Of a DNA stretch of 64,000 bases, positions 8,221 through 16,716 are shown piece after piece (position 1 is the first letter of the stretch; every line of letters begins with the position of its first letter). This stretch comes from Pseudomonadota bacterium. GTDB lineage: Bacteria; Pseudomonadota; Alphaproteobacteria; Dongiales; Dongiaceae. Both the position numbers and the translations under genes were made by a program. Below the pieces are notes generated by a model that worked only from the letters and a program-made list of their open reading frames with translations, was not told the DNA's origin and did not search any database. The stretch is from contig JAJYUT010000003.1 in the NCBI GenBank assembly GCA_021792365.1, positions 1 to 64,000 of the forward strand. Direction: 5' to 3'.

Positions 8221-10686
8221 TCAGCCAAGTGGGCGCCAATTCGCCGCTATCACAGATTCGACAGATTGCTGTTCCTCCAATGTCAGATCGGAGAGCGCCG
8301 CCGGCGGCGCGACAAAGGCCGACATCGCGTTGACGAGTTGCTGCACCTGTGTTGCAGCAAGGATCGCGCCATCGCTGAGCTCGAAGCGATCAAGCCGGTT
8401 GTCCGCACCGGAATACCACCCCTGCAACGTCGCGCGGTCCATGCCGCCAAGCACGCTCACCACGAGATTCTCTCCGCTCCGCGCGAACCAGATTTGATTC
8501 CGCCCGATATCGGCGCCGAACAGCAGCCTGTCAGCGCCGCCATCCGTATCGGCGTTGGAGATGAGGTCGCGCGCGTCGCCCCGGCCGAGCAGATAGGTGT
8601 CCGCACCCTCGCCGCCGATCAGCGTGTCGTTGCCCGCACCGCCGCTCAGCGTGTCACGGCCGGCGCCGCCGGTCAGAATGTTGGCCGCGCCATTGCCGGT
8701 CAGGACATTGTTCCCTTCATTGCCGGTGGCGTTGACCGCGTTGGCGCCAGCGAGCACGAGATCCTCGAAGTATGACCCGAGCGTACGGGTCACGGAGCTC
8801 CGCACCGTGTCCCTGCCCTCGCCCACCTTTTCGGTCACCACGTCTTGCAGGCTGCCGACGATATATGTGTCGTCCCCGGCGCCGCCGACCATCGTGTCGC
8901 TGCCGGCGCCGCCATCGAGCAGGTCGTTGCCGAGGCCGCCGCGAAGCCTGTCCTTGCCGCTCGCTCCGCGCAGCGTGTCATTGCCGGCTCCGCCGGTGAC
9001 AGTATTGTTGCTCGCGTTGCCGGTTCCGCTGAACGCGCCTACGCCGATAAAGGTCAGGTGCTCGACATTCGCTCCGAGCGTATAGCCGGCGAGCGTCGTC
9101 TTCACCAGGTCGGCGCCCTGGCTGGCATACTCGGTCACCACGTCGCCCGCCGCGTTGACGATGTAAGTGTCGTTGCCGGCGCCACCTGCCAGCCGGTCGC
9201 CGCCCGCGCCACCGGCCAGCGTATCGTTTCCGGCCGTGCCGCTCTCGGCCACGTTGCTCAGCTTGATGGTGACCGGCTGGATAATGGAAAGGCCGTCCTG
9301 GTCCGTCACCCTGATGCTCAAGCTGTGCGAGGGCTGCGCCTCGAAATCCAGCACGGCGCCGCTCCTCACGCGGATCTCGTTCCCGACGATCTCGAACAGG
9401 CTGGTGGCGCCGCCGGCCAGCGCGAAGCTGTGCGCGTCCCCGGCGTCGGGATCTTGGGCGCTCAGCACGCCCGCGACCGTGCCTGCCGCCGCATTCTCCT
9501 CGATCACGCCGCCCGACAATGTCACCCCGGTCGGCGCCGCATTGGATTCGAAATAGTCGATGACCGAGCCATTCTTGAGCAGGATGAGCGACTTGTAGGA
9601 CGACGGGATCTCGGTGCCGGTCAGATGGAGCGTCGCGCCACCCTTGGTTAGATCGAACAGAGCACGAGGCGTCGTCGCATCAGAGAATGTCAGGGTATCG
9701 ATGGTGGCCTCCGCGCCCACGCCGAGCCACACATGCGCGATATCCGTATTGCCGCCATAATAGGTCGGGTTGCGGCTGACGCTGTCCTCGAGTGTGATGG
9801 ACTTGCTCCAGAAGCGGTAGTTCCGGCCGTTTCCTTCCGATACCGCGCCGACCAGTGTCGTGTTCTTGGATTTCAGGTCGTATCCGGCATCCGTGTTGCC
9901 CGAGGATACCGTGTTCTCGAAGCGCAAGTTGTAGACGCCGCCTTCCGCAACGAAACCGTCGCCGTTCCAGTATTCGCTCGCCGCCCCGCGACCGAAACTG
10001 TTCTTCATCTGGGTATCGGAGATGCGGACGTCGTGAACAGTACCGTCGAGCGAGACGCCGAACACGTACTGGCCGCCATTCTCCCGCTGGCTGTCGCCGA
10101 TCACGTTGTCGATCAGTACGTCATGGGTGTTGTAGCGCAGGCGGATGGCGCCTTGGGAATACCTGGTGACCGTGACGTCCTGGACCGTGAGGCCGCTGAC
10201 GGTGGCCGAGGTGGCGGTGCCGGAGGCGTAGTTCTCGACGAACCGTGCTACGTTGTTGGCGGTGATGTCACGAATGGTGAGATTGGAAATGTCGGCCCCG
10301 GCACGGAAAACACCGTTGCCGAAATTCCTCACGGACATATCCTCGAACACCAGGTTGTTGGCGCCGGCGAGCAGGCGAAACAGCTCGTTGCCTTCGCTCA
10401 TGCCCAACGTCCAGTCCTGACTGCGGGCACCGCGGACATCAGCGGCCATCGGATTGCCGTTGCTGTCGATGCCCCGAATGGTGACGGGGGCGCCATCGGC
10501 TCCGCCGGCTGTGATCGCGATCTGCGTGTTCTGCTGGTAGGCACCCTTGTCCGCGAGCAGCAGGACCTCGCCGCTCGGGCCGGCCGCCTTGATATACTTG
10601 TTGAGATTGGCGAGCGTGCCAGCATTCTGGATGGAGGAACCATCGCGCAAGCCGGAACCGGTGGGCGAAACGTAGAACGTTGCCAT
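8221..10686 (-). CDS. secreted RTX protein with beta-helix and cadherin-like domain
   Basis: An 821-residue paralogue of the neighbouring RTX protein. Beta-helix repeats fill about residues 1-360. A cadherin-like domain (about 385-480, with EENAAAGTVAGVLSAQDPD and an FEIVGNEIRVRSG segment) is inserted next. Then come three blocks of RTX nonapeptides (GGAGNDTYIV, GASGKDRLRGGLGNDLL, GGAGDDTYIV, GGAGNDTLIGGEGADTYL) and a C-terminal domain clearly homologous to that of the smaller protein (LQGWYSGADNRL versus VKGWYSDTSNRL). The shared ends with a different middle indicate tandem duplication followed by domain gain. It should leave the cell through the downstream type I exporter and fold on binding calcium outside. 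The ATG is preceded by AGGAC. Confidence 0.88.
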   Translation of the reverse strand: MATFYVSPTGSGLRDGSSIQNAGTLANLNKYIKAAGPSGEVLLLADKGAYQQNTQIAITAGGADGAPVTIRGIDSNGNPMAADVRGARSQDWTLGMSEGNELFRLLAGANNLVFEDMSVRNFGNGVFRAGADISNLTIRDITANNVARFVENYASGTATSATVSGLTVQDVTVTRYSQGAIRLRYNTHDVLIDNVIGDSQRENGGQYVFGVSLDGTVHDVRISDTQMKNSFGRGAASEYWNGDGFVAEGGVYNLRFENTVSSGNTDAGYDLKSKNTTLVGAVSEGNGRNYRFWSKSITLEDSVSRNPTYYGGNTDIAHVWLGVGAEATIDTLTFSDATTPRALFDLTKGGATLHLTGTEIPSSYKSLILLKNGSVIDYFESNAAPTGVTLSGGVIEENAAAGTVAGVLSAQDPDAGDAHSFALAGGATSLFEIVGNEIRVRSGAVLDFEAQPSHSLSIRVTDQDGLSIIQPVTIKLSNVAESGTAGNDTLAGGAGGDRLAGGAGNDTYIVNAAGDVVTEYASQGADLVKTTLAGYTLGANVEHLTFIGVGAFSGTGNASNNTVTGGAGNDTLRGASGKDRLRGGLGNDLLDGGAGSDTMVGGAGDDTYIVGSLQDVVTEKVGEGRDTVRSSVTRTLGSYFEDLVLAGANAVNATGNEGNNVLTGNGAANILTGGAGRDTLSGGAGNDTLIGGEGADTYLLGRGDARDLISNADTDGGADRLLFGADIGRNQIWFARSGENLVVSVLGGMDRATLQGWYSGADNRLDRFELSDGAILAATQVQQLVNAMSAFVAPPAALSDLTLEEQQSVESVIAANWRPLG

Positions 10687-10756
10687 CGACTTTTGTCCTG
10701 ATCGAGGTGCGGGGTCCGTCAGCCCGAATATCGGCGTGCATGGACCGCGATGCTTA

Positions 10757-10793
10757 ATAATTGTCCATAATTGTTAATTATTGGTAAATATTG
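10757..10793. repeat. four 10-bp phased ATAATTG-type repeats
   Basis: ATAATTG (10757-10763), ATAATTG (10767-10773), ATTATTG (10777-10783) and AATATTG (10787-10793) recur at exactly 10-bp spacing, placing the TTG of each copy on the same helical face. They lie 71-107 bp upstream of the larger RTX gene and 220-256 bp upstream of the response-regulator gene, in an AT-rich patch within otherwise GC-rich DNA. Such phasing is typical of cooperative regulator binding sites. Confidence 0.6.
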
Positions 10794-10921
10794 GAAGTTC
10801 CCCCTTTCGGGTACGTCTTTTGGCCGAGCTTTTACTGATTAGAGTGCGTATTCGTAAAAACAATTCGAAATCCTGCACCAGTGGGTGATGTCACCGGCCC
10901 CGGTTCGCGAGCGCGCCGCTG

Positions 10922-10951
10922 TTGACAGTGGTCGGGCAGCGGGCATTCAAT
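10922..10951 (+). promoter_or_regulatory. candidate promoter of the response-regulator gene
   Basis: TTGACA (10922-10927) is followed after 18 nt by TTCAAT (10946-10951), giving a sigma-70-like promoter with a short leader before the ATG at 11013. The whole 10687-11012 gap (326 bp) is a divergent control region: this promoter, the phased repeats, and presumably the promoter of the larger RTX gene. No further gene was seen in it. Confidence 0.4.
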
Positions 10952-11012
10952 GAAGCTAAGAACAAAAACCGTGCCGGCGTGGGGGAGCGCCACTTGGGAG
11001 GAGCAGCGCCGC

Positions 11013-11702
11013 ATGACGACTGTCTTGGTGGCTGACGATCATCCGTTGTTTCGCGAGGCGATCGCGGATGCCCTGCGCACCATGTTCGACAAGGTCGGCG
11101 TCCTGGAAGCCGGCTCAATGTCCGAGGCGATCGATCAGGTCGCTAACGCAAACGACATCGATCTGGTGCTGCTGGATCTGCGCATGCCGGGCATGAGCGG
11201 GGTCAAGGGCGTTCGCACCTTGCGCCGGCGGCGCCCGGACATCCCGATCGCGGTTATCTCCGCCCTGGACGACAGCATGGTCGTCCAGCAATGCTTCGAT
11301 GCCGGTGCCATCGGCTACATCCCCAAGTCGCTGCCGCGTGCCGGGATCGCCGGCGCGATCCAGACCATCCTCGACGGCGGCAGCTTCGCCCCCCAGGACA
11401 GCCTAATGGGCACCGCCTCGCGCCACGCCGAACAGGATGGCGACGAGGAACTGGGCGAAGCCATGCGGTGCCGTTTCGAACTGCTCACCAACCAGCAGTG
11501 GAAGGTGCTGGAGCTGATGGCCCAGGGCCTGCTCAACAAGCAGATCGCCTATGCCATCGACGTGCAACTCACGACAGTCAAGGCGCACGTCTCCAGCCTG
11601 CTGCAAAAGCTGGGAGTCTCCCGCCGCACCCAGGCGGTCATCCTGTACCAGAGATACTGCCGCCAAGCCTCACTCACGGACCGAGGCAATCAGCGCGCGT
11701 AG
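11013..11702 (+). CDS. LuxR/NarL-family response regulator
   Basis: A 229-residue two-component regulator. The receiver domain has acidic residues in VADDH, phospho-acceptor Asp55 (LVLLDLRMPG) and Lys105 (YIPKS). A LuxR-type helix-turn-helix occupies about 155-220 (LTNQQWKVLELMAQGLLNKQIA, then TTVKAHVSSLLQKLGV). The start is set at 11013 by a GGGAGGAG ribosome-binding site. It runs head-on into the hybrid histidine kinase gene with a 33-bp overlap of the 3' ends, and that kinase is its most likely partner. LuxR-type regulators of this class (FlhR in Paracoccus, ErbR/ExaE in Pseudomonas) control methanol or ethanol oxidation genes, so regulation of the nearby xox/pqq genes is a reasonable inference. 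Confidence 0.9.
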   Translation: MTTVLVADDHPLFREAIADALRTMFDKVGVLEAGSMSEAIDQVANANDIDLVLLDLRMPGMSGVKGVRTLRRRRPDIPIAVISALDDSMVVQQCFDAGAIGYIPKSLPRAGIAGAIQTILDGGSFAPQDSLMGTASRHAEQDGDEELGEAMRCRFELLTNQQWKVLELMAQGLLNKQIAYAIDVQLTTVKAHVSSLLQKLGVSRRTQAVILYQRYCRQASLTDRGNQRA

Positions 11703-14309
11703 CCGCCCCGGCTTGATGGGCTTCAGCAGCAGGCTGACGCCCTCGACTCTGCGCACGTCCTCGCGGATCGCCGGATTGTGATCGGCGGTGATGATCGCCG
11801 CGGGTAAGCCCGCCCGCACCCTCTGCCGGATCGCGGTGATCGCCTCGGTGCCAATGCGGCCGTGGTCGAGATGGTAGTCGACGAGCAGCAGCTCCGGCTC
11901 CTCTCCCGTCCGGTCCAGCTCCGACAAGGCCCCTTCCGTGTTGGACGCGGCGATGACGCGGCAGCGCCAAGTATCGAGCAGGCTGATCATGCCCTCCAGC
12001 ACCTGTGCCTCGTTGTCGATCACCAGGATGCGCACGCCGTCTATGGTCCTGTGCCGCGGAAGGCGGCGCGCATGGAGCGGCTGCGGCTGGCCCTTGGTCT
12101 CGGCCAGCGGGACGAGGACAGAGAAGACCGACCCCATGCCCACCCGCGAGCGCACCTGGACCGGGTGATCGAGCAGGCGGCTGATCCGGCGCACGATGGA
12201 GAGACCGAGGCCATAACCCTTCGTCCCGCCCGCAAGATCAGCGAGGCGCCGGAACTCGGCAAAGATCTCGTCATGCTTGTCCCTCGGGATGCCGATCCCT
12301 GTATCCGCCACCTGGATCTCGACGAACTTGCCCCGGCGGCGAGCACCGAACAGGACCTTTCCTTTTGGGGTATAGCGGCAGGCATTGGTCAGCAGGTTCT
12401 GCAGCAGCCGCCGCAGCAGCCGGATGTCGGTGCGCACGTTGAGCGAAGTGGGCACCATGATGAGGTCGAGCCCGGCACGCTCCGCCAGCGGGGTGATCTC
12501 GTCGCGCAGCGACTGCATGACGCCGGCGAGCGGGACTGGCCCGAGCTGCACGTTGACCCGGCCGGATTCCATCTTGGAGATGTCGAGGAGAATGTTCAGG
12601 ATGTCCTCGATATTGACCAGCGCCCGGTCGACCTTCTCGACATACTCCGCGGTGCGCCGCGGCAGCTTGCTGCCCTGGATCGAGGCGATGAACAGGCGCG
12701 CGGTGTTCAGCGGTTGCAGCAGGTCGTGGCTGGCATCGGCCAGGAACTGCGTCTTGCTGGCATTCGCCAGCTCAGCCTCCACTTTCGCCGAGCGCAGCTC
12801 GCGCGCGATGCGGCGCCTCTCCTCCACCTCGCGCACCAAGGCCTCGTTCAGCTCCTGCAGGCTGGCGGTCCGTTCGTAGACTCGCCGCTCCAGGTCCTCC
12901 TTGGCCATTTCCAGCATGTGCTGGGCGCGCCGGCGCTCGGTGATGTCCTGGATCAAAGTGAAGAACCCGACCACCCGGCCGGAGCTGCTGCGATGTGGCA
13001 CATAGGTGGCGAGGCCGAAACGCGGCTCGCCATCGGCCGAGGGCAGACCCACGTCGAACACGCTGGTCGAACCGGCGAGCGCGCGCTCGATGTAGGCGCG
13101 GCGGAAATTGTATTCGGCTTCGCCAAGAACGGCGCGCATCTTGCGCCCGACGAGCTTGCGCCCGTCGCGCGCGAAGGCCGCACGATAGGCGCGGTTCACG
13201 AACTGGTAGCGCTCCTGATCGTCGATGTAGCACATCATCGTCGGCATGGCGTTGGCGAACAGCCGGATACGCGCCTCGCTGTCGTGCAGCGCTTCTTCGG
13301 CCTGGCGCCGCTCGGTGATCTCCGAATAGGAGACCACGAAACCGCCGTCGGGCATCGGGTCGCTCTTGATCGCGAACCAGCGGCCATTGACCGAAACCTC
13401 CGCCGTCGGGCCGCCATGCGTGGTGATGATCGGCGAGGCGGTGCCCAGCTCCGCCACGTTGCGCAGGTCGTTGAAGCGCTGGAAGCTTCGCAACGAAGCG
13501 CCCGGCGTGAGCAGGGTGGCCGGCAGGCCCAGCAGCTCGCCATACTGCCGGTTCGCGGTCACCAGCCTCCGGTCGTTGTCGAACACGGCGACGCCGATCG
13601 ACATGCTTTCAAGCGTCGCCTGCAGGTGCAGAGAGCGTTCGGCCAGGGCGCGCTCCCGCTCCTGCCGCTCCTCGTCCTTGACGTCGGTGATGTCGGTGTA
13701 GATCGAGGCGAGGCCGCCCTCGATCGACCGCCGGTCGTTCACCTGGACCCAGCGGCCGGTCGACTGCGCATAGATCCAGCGGTCGGCGCCGTGGCGGCGC
13801 GTCGCTTCGCGCTGTCGCATGCGCTCGACCATCCAGGCCTCGGCGCTTTGGCCGTCCGGCGCGGTGATGCAGCCGCGCTGGAACGCGGTGCGGATCAGCT
13901 CCTGGAACGTCACGCCGGTTCGGATGTCGCCTTCCAGGCCGGGCCAGAACTCGGTGAAGCGGCGGTTGAACAGGATCAGCCGGTCGTCAGGGTCGAAGAT
14001 GGCGAAGCCTTCGGAGATGCTGTCGATCGCGTCCTGCAGCCGGTTCTGGGTCGTCATGCTGACGACCGCCGCCTCGTTCAACTCGCGGTTGGAGGTCGCG
14101 ACCTGTTCCAGCGCCTGCTCCAGCTCGCGCGTGCGGTCGCGCACCATGCGGTCGAGCAGGATCGCGGCCTGGAACAGGTGATAGGCGTTGCCGTGCAGGT
14201 CCAGCCCGTGCTCGACCCGCTGCATCAGGGCGCGATTGATCTCGGTCAGCTTCGCGACCTTGGTGCGCAGCTCGGTGAGTTCGTCAGTGGGTGCGCTGTC
14301 GGCCGCCAT
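11670..14309 (-). CDS. PAS-rich hybrid histidine kinase, NahK-like
   Basis: An 879-residue hybrid kinase with no membrane segment. After an N-terminal coiled coil it has three PAS domains (about 88-205, 227-335 and 346-460), a second coiled coil, a HisKA domain with His528 in ASHDLLQPLNTARLF, an ATPase domain (NLLTNACRYTPKG; DTGIGIP; GYGLGLS) and a C-terminal receiver with Asp811 (LLLVDYHLD). The H-box wording matches the NahK/ErcS' group of Pseudomonas. It starts 10 bp after the FIST-domain gene, so the two form an operon like nosP-nahK. It probably feeds phosphate to the convergent LuxR regulator or to a phosphotransfer protein elsewhere; which one is unknown. Confidence 0.9.
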   Translation of the reverse strand: MAADSAPTDELTELRTKVAKLTEINRALMQRVEHGLDLHGNAYHLFQAAILLDRMVRDRTRELEQALEQVATSNRELNEAAVVSMTTQNRLQDAIDSISEGFAIFDPDDRLILFNRRFTEFWPGLEGDIRTGVTFQELIRTAFQRGCITAPDGQSAEAWMVERMRQREATRRHGADRWIYAQSTGRWVQVNDRRSIEGGLASIYTDITDVKDEERQERERALAERSLHLQATLESMSIGVAVFDNDRRLVTANRQYGELLGLPATLLTPGASLRSFQRFNDLRNVAELGTASPIITTHGGPTAEVSVNGRWFAIKSDPMPDGGFVVSYSEITERRQAEEALHDSEARIRLFANAMPTMMCYIDDQERYQFVNRAYRAAFARDGRKLVGRKMRAVLGEAEYNFRRAYIERALAGSTSVFDVGLPSADGEPRFGLATYVPHRSSSGRVVGFFTLIQDITERRRAQHMLEMAKEDLERRVYERTASLQELNEALVREVEERRRIARELRSAKVEAELANASKTQFLADASHDLLQPLNTARLFIASIQGSKLPRRTAEYVEKVDRALVNIEDILNILLDISKMESGRVNVQLGPVPLAGVMQSLRDEITPLAERAGLDLIMVPTSLNVRTDIRLLRRLLQNLLTNACRYTPKGKVLFGARRRGKFVEIQVADTGIGIPRDKHDEIFAEFRRLADLAGGTKGYGLGLSIVRRISRLLDHPVQVRSRVGMGSVFSVLVPLAETKGQPQPLHARRLPRHRTIDGVRILVIDNEAQVLEGMISLLDTWRCRVIAASNTEGALSELDRTGEEPELLLVDYHLDHGRIGTEAITAIRQRVRAGLPAAIITADHNPAIREDVRRVEGVSLLLKPIKPGRLRALIASVRE

Positions 14310-14319
14310 GCGGGCTCCG

Positions 14320-15510
14320 CTATGTCGCCAGGGCCGAGCCGAACGCGATTCCGGTGAAGGTCTGGCTCATGTGCATCGTGCCGAACTGCTCGCCATAGGT
14401 GTTGAAGCCGATCACGGTGTTGGCATTCAACACGCGCGAGATGTCGCCCAGCATACTGCCCTGCTCCATCTCGATATAGCGCAGGATGCAATCGAAGCCG
14501 AGGACCGCTTCCACCGGCCCGAGATCGCGATTGAGACGCACGAACAATGATTCGAGATCGGCGACGAGGTCGCCGCTTTCCGCGATGCTGAGCACGATGC
14601 CCTCGTCGATCGCGCAGAAGAAGTGCAGGCTGTCGTCCTCGTTCACCTGCTGGATGGCGCGCGCGTAGTGGCGCCCGCCGGCGCGCACCACCAGCGGATG
14701 GGCGGCGAAGACGTGCGGCGTCAGCTCCTCGCGCCGCAGGCCGAGCAGCCGCGCATATTCCTGCGCGGCCGGTTCGGCATTGATCTGCAGCACCAGGCGG
14801 TTGGCAGGATCGGCCTTGGTCACTACGACCTTGAGGTCGAGCGGCTTGAAATGCTGCGTCTGGAACACGCGGAAATCATGGTCGGTGGAGATCAGCAGCA
14901 TCAGGGCGGCGTTCTCCAGCACGCGGCCGTCCAGGAACATGTTGGGTTCGCGCACGGTCGGACTGGTGCCCGCCGAGCCTCCCACCAGCGGCACATGGCC
15001 GAGCGCCGCGCCGAAGGCGCTGACAATCGCCTCTTCGCGCATGGCGAGACTGTCGTTGATGAGCATGGCGAAGGTATGCGGCGTCTCCAGCCGCTGCTGC
15101 ACGCGCTCCTGCTCGGCGAGGAGAGCGCGCGCCGCGGCGAAGCCGGCGCCGATCTCGAAATCGCACAGGCGCTCGATCGGCTTCACAGAAGCGGCGAAGT
15201 GCGCGGCATCGAAGCTGACGCCGATGATCGAGCCGCGGCGGTGGCCCAGCGGCGTGATCTCGCCCGCGGTCGTGCAGCCCACCACCCGCGCGTCGAGGGC
15301 GTAGTCGCCGACCGCGGCCGCGATCTCGGCGATGTGGAACTGTGGCGAGCAGAAGAGCATCACCAGCTCGGACTTCACGGCGGCGAAGGATTCCAGGATT
15401 GCGTATACCATTTCGCGCGGCGTCCTGCCGGCGCTCTCGTCCTGCAGCGCCCAACGGATGCAGCGATGCCCGGTGTCGGGCGCAGGCGCCTCCTTGTGCG
15501 CGAGCGACAT
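14320..15510 (-). CDS. nosP: FIST-domain sensor protein, NosP-like
   Basis: A 396-residue soluble protein made of FIST N and FIST C domains (about 45-245 and 250-385). In Pseudomonas, Vibrio and Legionella, FIST proteins of this kind (NosP) bind heme, sense nitric oxide and inhibit the kinase encoded next to them. The same arrangement occurs here: the gene lies directly upstream of a NahK-like kinase. The start at 15510 is chosen because GGGAGG sits six bases upstream of that ATG, whereas it would abut the ATG at 15516. The heme ligand could not be identified by eye, so nitric-oxide sensing rests on family and synteny rather than on a seen residue. Confidence 0.82.
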   Translation of the reverse strand: MSLAHKEAPAPDTGHRCIRWALQDESAGRTPREMVYAILESFAAVKSELVMLFCSPQFHIAEIAAAVGDYALDARVVGCTTAGEITPLGHRRGSIIGVSFDAAHFAASVKPIERLCDFEIGAGFAAARALLAEQERVQQRLETPHTFAMLINDSLAMREEAIVSAFGAALGHVPLVGGSAGTSPTVREPNMFLDGRVLENAALMLLISTDHDFRVFQTQHFKPLDLKVVVTKADPANRLVLQINAEPAAQEYARLLGLRREELTPHVFAAHPLVVRAGGRHYARAIQQVNEDDSLHFFCAIDEGIVLSIAESGDLVADLESLFVRLNRDLGPVEAVLGFDCILRYIEMEQGSMLGDISRVLNANTVIGFNTYGEQFGTMHMSQTFTGIAFGSALAT

Positions 15511-15842
15511 GGCCATCCTCCCAGAGCGCGACGATTTGTTGTTGCGAGCCCGCCGGTGCCCGGCGCGCAATCACGGCCATTATCGGCCCTATTGGCTTCG
15601 ATCCAAAGTCCAATTTCGGAGCGCTTGGACTTCTCGTTAACATTCAACCAGAGCAGACGGGAAAATCCACGCGTGCCGCGCGACGTTGCGTCTGGCAAAC
15701 GGAGGCTCATGCAATAAACAGGAGCGCGGAGGATGGAAACGCGCGCTGCAACTCGAGAAGAGGCCATCCGACGCCCGGAAATCTGCTATCTCAAGCCTTG
15801 CCGCGGCTGGGCATGGCCCGTCGATTTCCACGGCCCGTCACG
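15511..15842. promoter_or_regulatory. divergent control region between nosP and fghA
   Basis: A 332-bp gap between divergent operons. It holds a perfect 8-bp inverted repeat, AAGTCCAA (15606-15613) and TTGGACTT (15625-15632), with an 11-nt spacer, a plausible operator for a dimeric regulator placed between the two start sites. An in-frame ATG at 15813 could extend the hydrolase by ten residues. No other gene was seen. Confidence 0.45.
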
Positions 15843-16691
15843 ATGACCGTCAGCGAAACCGCCCGGCACCATTGCTTCGATGGATGGCAGATCTTCGCCA
15901 GCCACCCGTCCCGGGAATGCGGCGTTACGATGAACTTCGCGCTCTATCTGCCGCCGGCGGCCGCCAGGGCCCGGGTGCCGGTGCTGTATTTCCTGGCCGG
16001 CCTGACCTGCACGGAGGAGACGTTCGTACTCAAGGGCGGCGGCCAGCGTTTTGCGGCGGAGACCGGAATCGCGCTCGCCGCGCCCGATACGAGCCCGCGG
16101 GGCACGGCGACGCCCGGCGCCGACGCCGACTGGGACTTCGGGTTCGGCGCCGGCTTCTACGTCGACGCGACGCAGGCGCCGTGGTCGGATTACTGGCGCA
16201 TGTACAGCTATGTCACCGCGGAGCTGCCGCGTGTGCTAGCCGACAATTTCCCGATCGATCCGGAGCGGCAGGGCATCTTCGGCCATTCCATGGGCGGCCA
16301 CGGGGCCCTGGTTGCGGCCTTGCGCAATCCCGGAAAATACCGATCCGTATCCGCCTTCGCGCCGATCGCGGCACCCAGCCGGTCGCCCTGGGGCCGCAAG
16401 GCCTTCACCGGCTACCTGGGCGAGGACCGCCGCCTTTGGAGCGCCTATGACGCCAGCGCGCTGGTGCTGCGCGACACGCTGCCCACCACCATCCTGATCG
16501 ACCAGGGGCTCGACGATCCGTACCTGGCCGAGCAATTGCACCCGCATTTATTCGAAGACGCGTGCCGGCAGGCCAACCAGGCCATCGTGCTGCGCCGGCA
16601 CCAGGGATACGACCATGGCTATTTCTTCATCCAGACGTTCATCGCCGACCACATCCGGCACCATGCGCGACAGATGAGCGAAGCAGGATGA
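15843..16691 (+). CDS. fghA: S-formylglutathione hydrolase
   Basis: A 282-residue alpha/beta-hydrolase that splits S-formylglutathione into formate and glutathione, the second step of glutathione-dependent formaldehyde oxidation in the cytoplasm. The nucleophile is Ser149 in GHSMGGHG; the acid lies in QGLDDPY (near 225) and the base is His258 in QGYDHGY. Length and the LAGLTCTEETFVLKGG segment match FghA/FrmB/esterase D. The preceding enzyme, glutathione-dependent formaldehyde dehydrogenase, is not in the window. Its position beside xoxFGJ fits detoxification of formaldehyde produced from methanol. It starts an operon with a glutathione transferase and an ABC importer. The start is uncertain by ten residues (15813 possible). 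Confidence 0.93.
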   Translation: MTVSETARHHCFDGWQIFASHPSRECGVTMNFALYLPPAAARARVPVLYFLAGLTCTEETFVLKGGGQRFAAETGIALAAPDTSPRGTATPGADADWDFGFGAGFYVDATQAPWSDYWRMYSYVTAELPRVLADNFPIDPERQGIFGHSMGGHGALVAALRNPGKYRSVSAFAPIAAPSRSPWGRKAFTGYLGEDRRLWSAYDASALVLRDTLPTTILIDQGLDDPYLAEQLHPHLFEDACRQANQAIVLRRHQGYDHGYFFIQTFIADHIRHHARQMSEAG

Positions 16692-16716
16692 GGCCCCGCC
16701 GCACCGGGAGGCATAG

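Noticed and set aside
6034-10686. Assigning the RTX proteins as alginate C5-epimerases
   Set aside because: The beta-helix plus RTX layout is similar, but no epimerase catalytic motif could be located by eye, so only the architecture is reported.
11862-14357. 831-codon open frame on the plus strand
   Set aside because: It is the antisense of the PAS-rich histidine kinase. The translation is low-complexity His/Arg/Gln/Leu-rich with no recognisable domain, as expected in GC-rich DNA.
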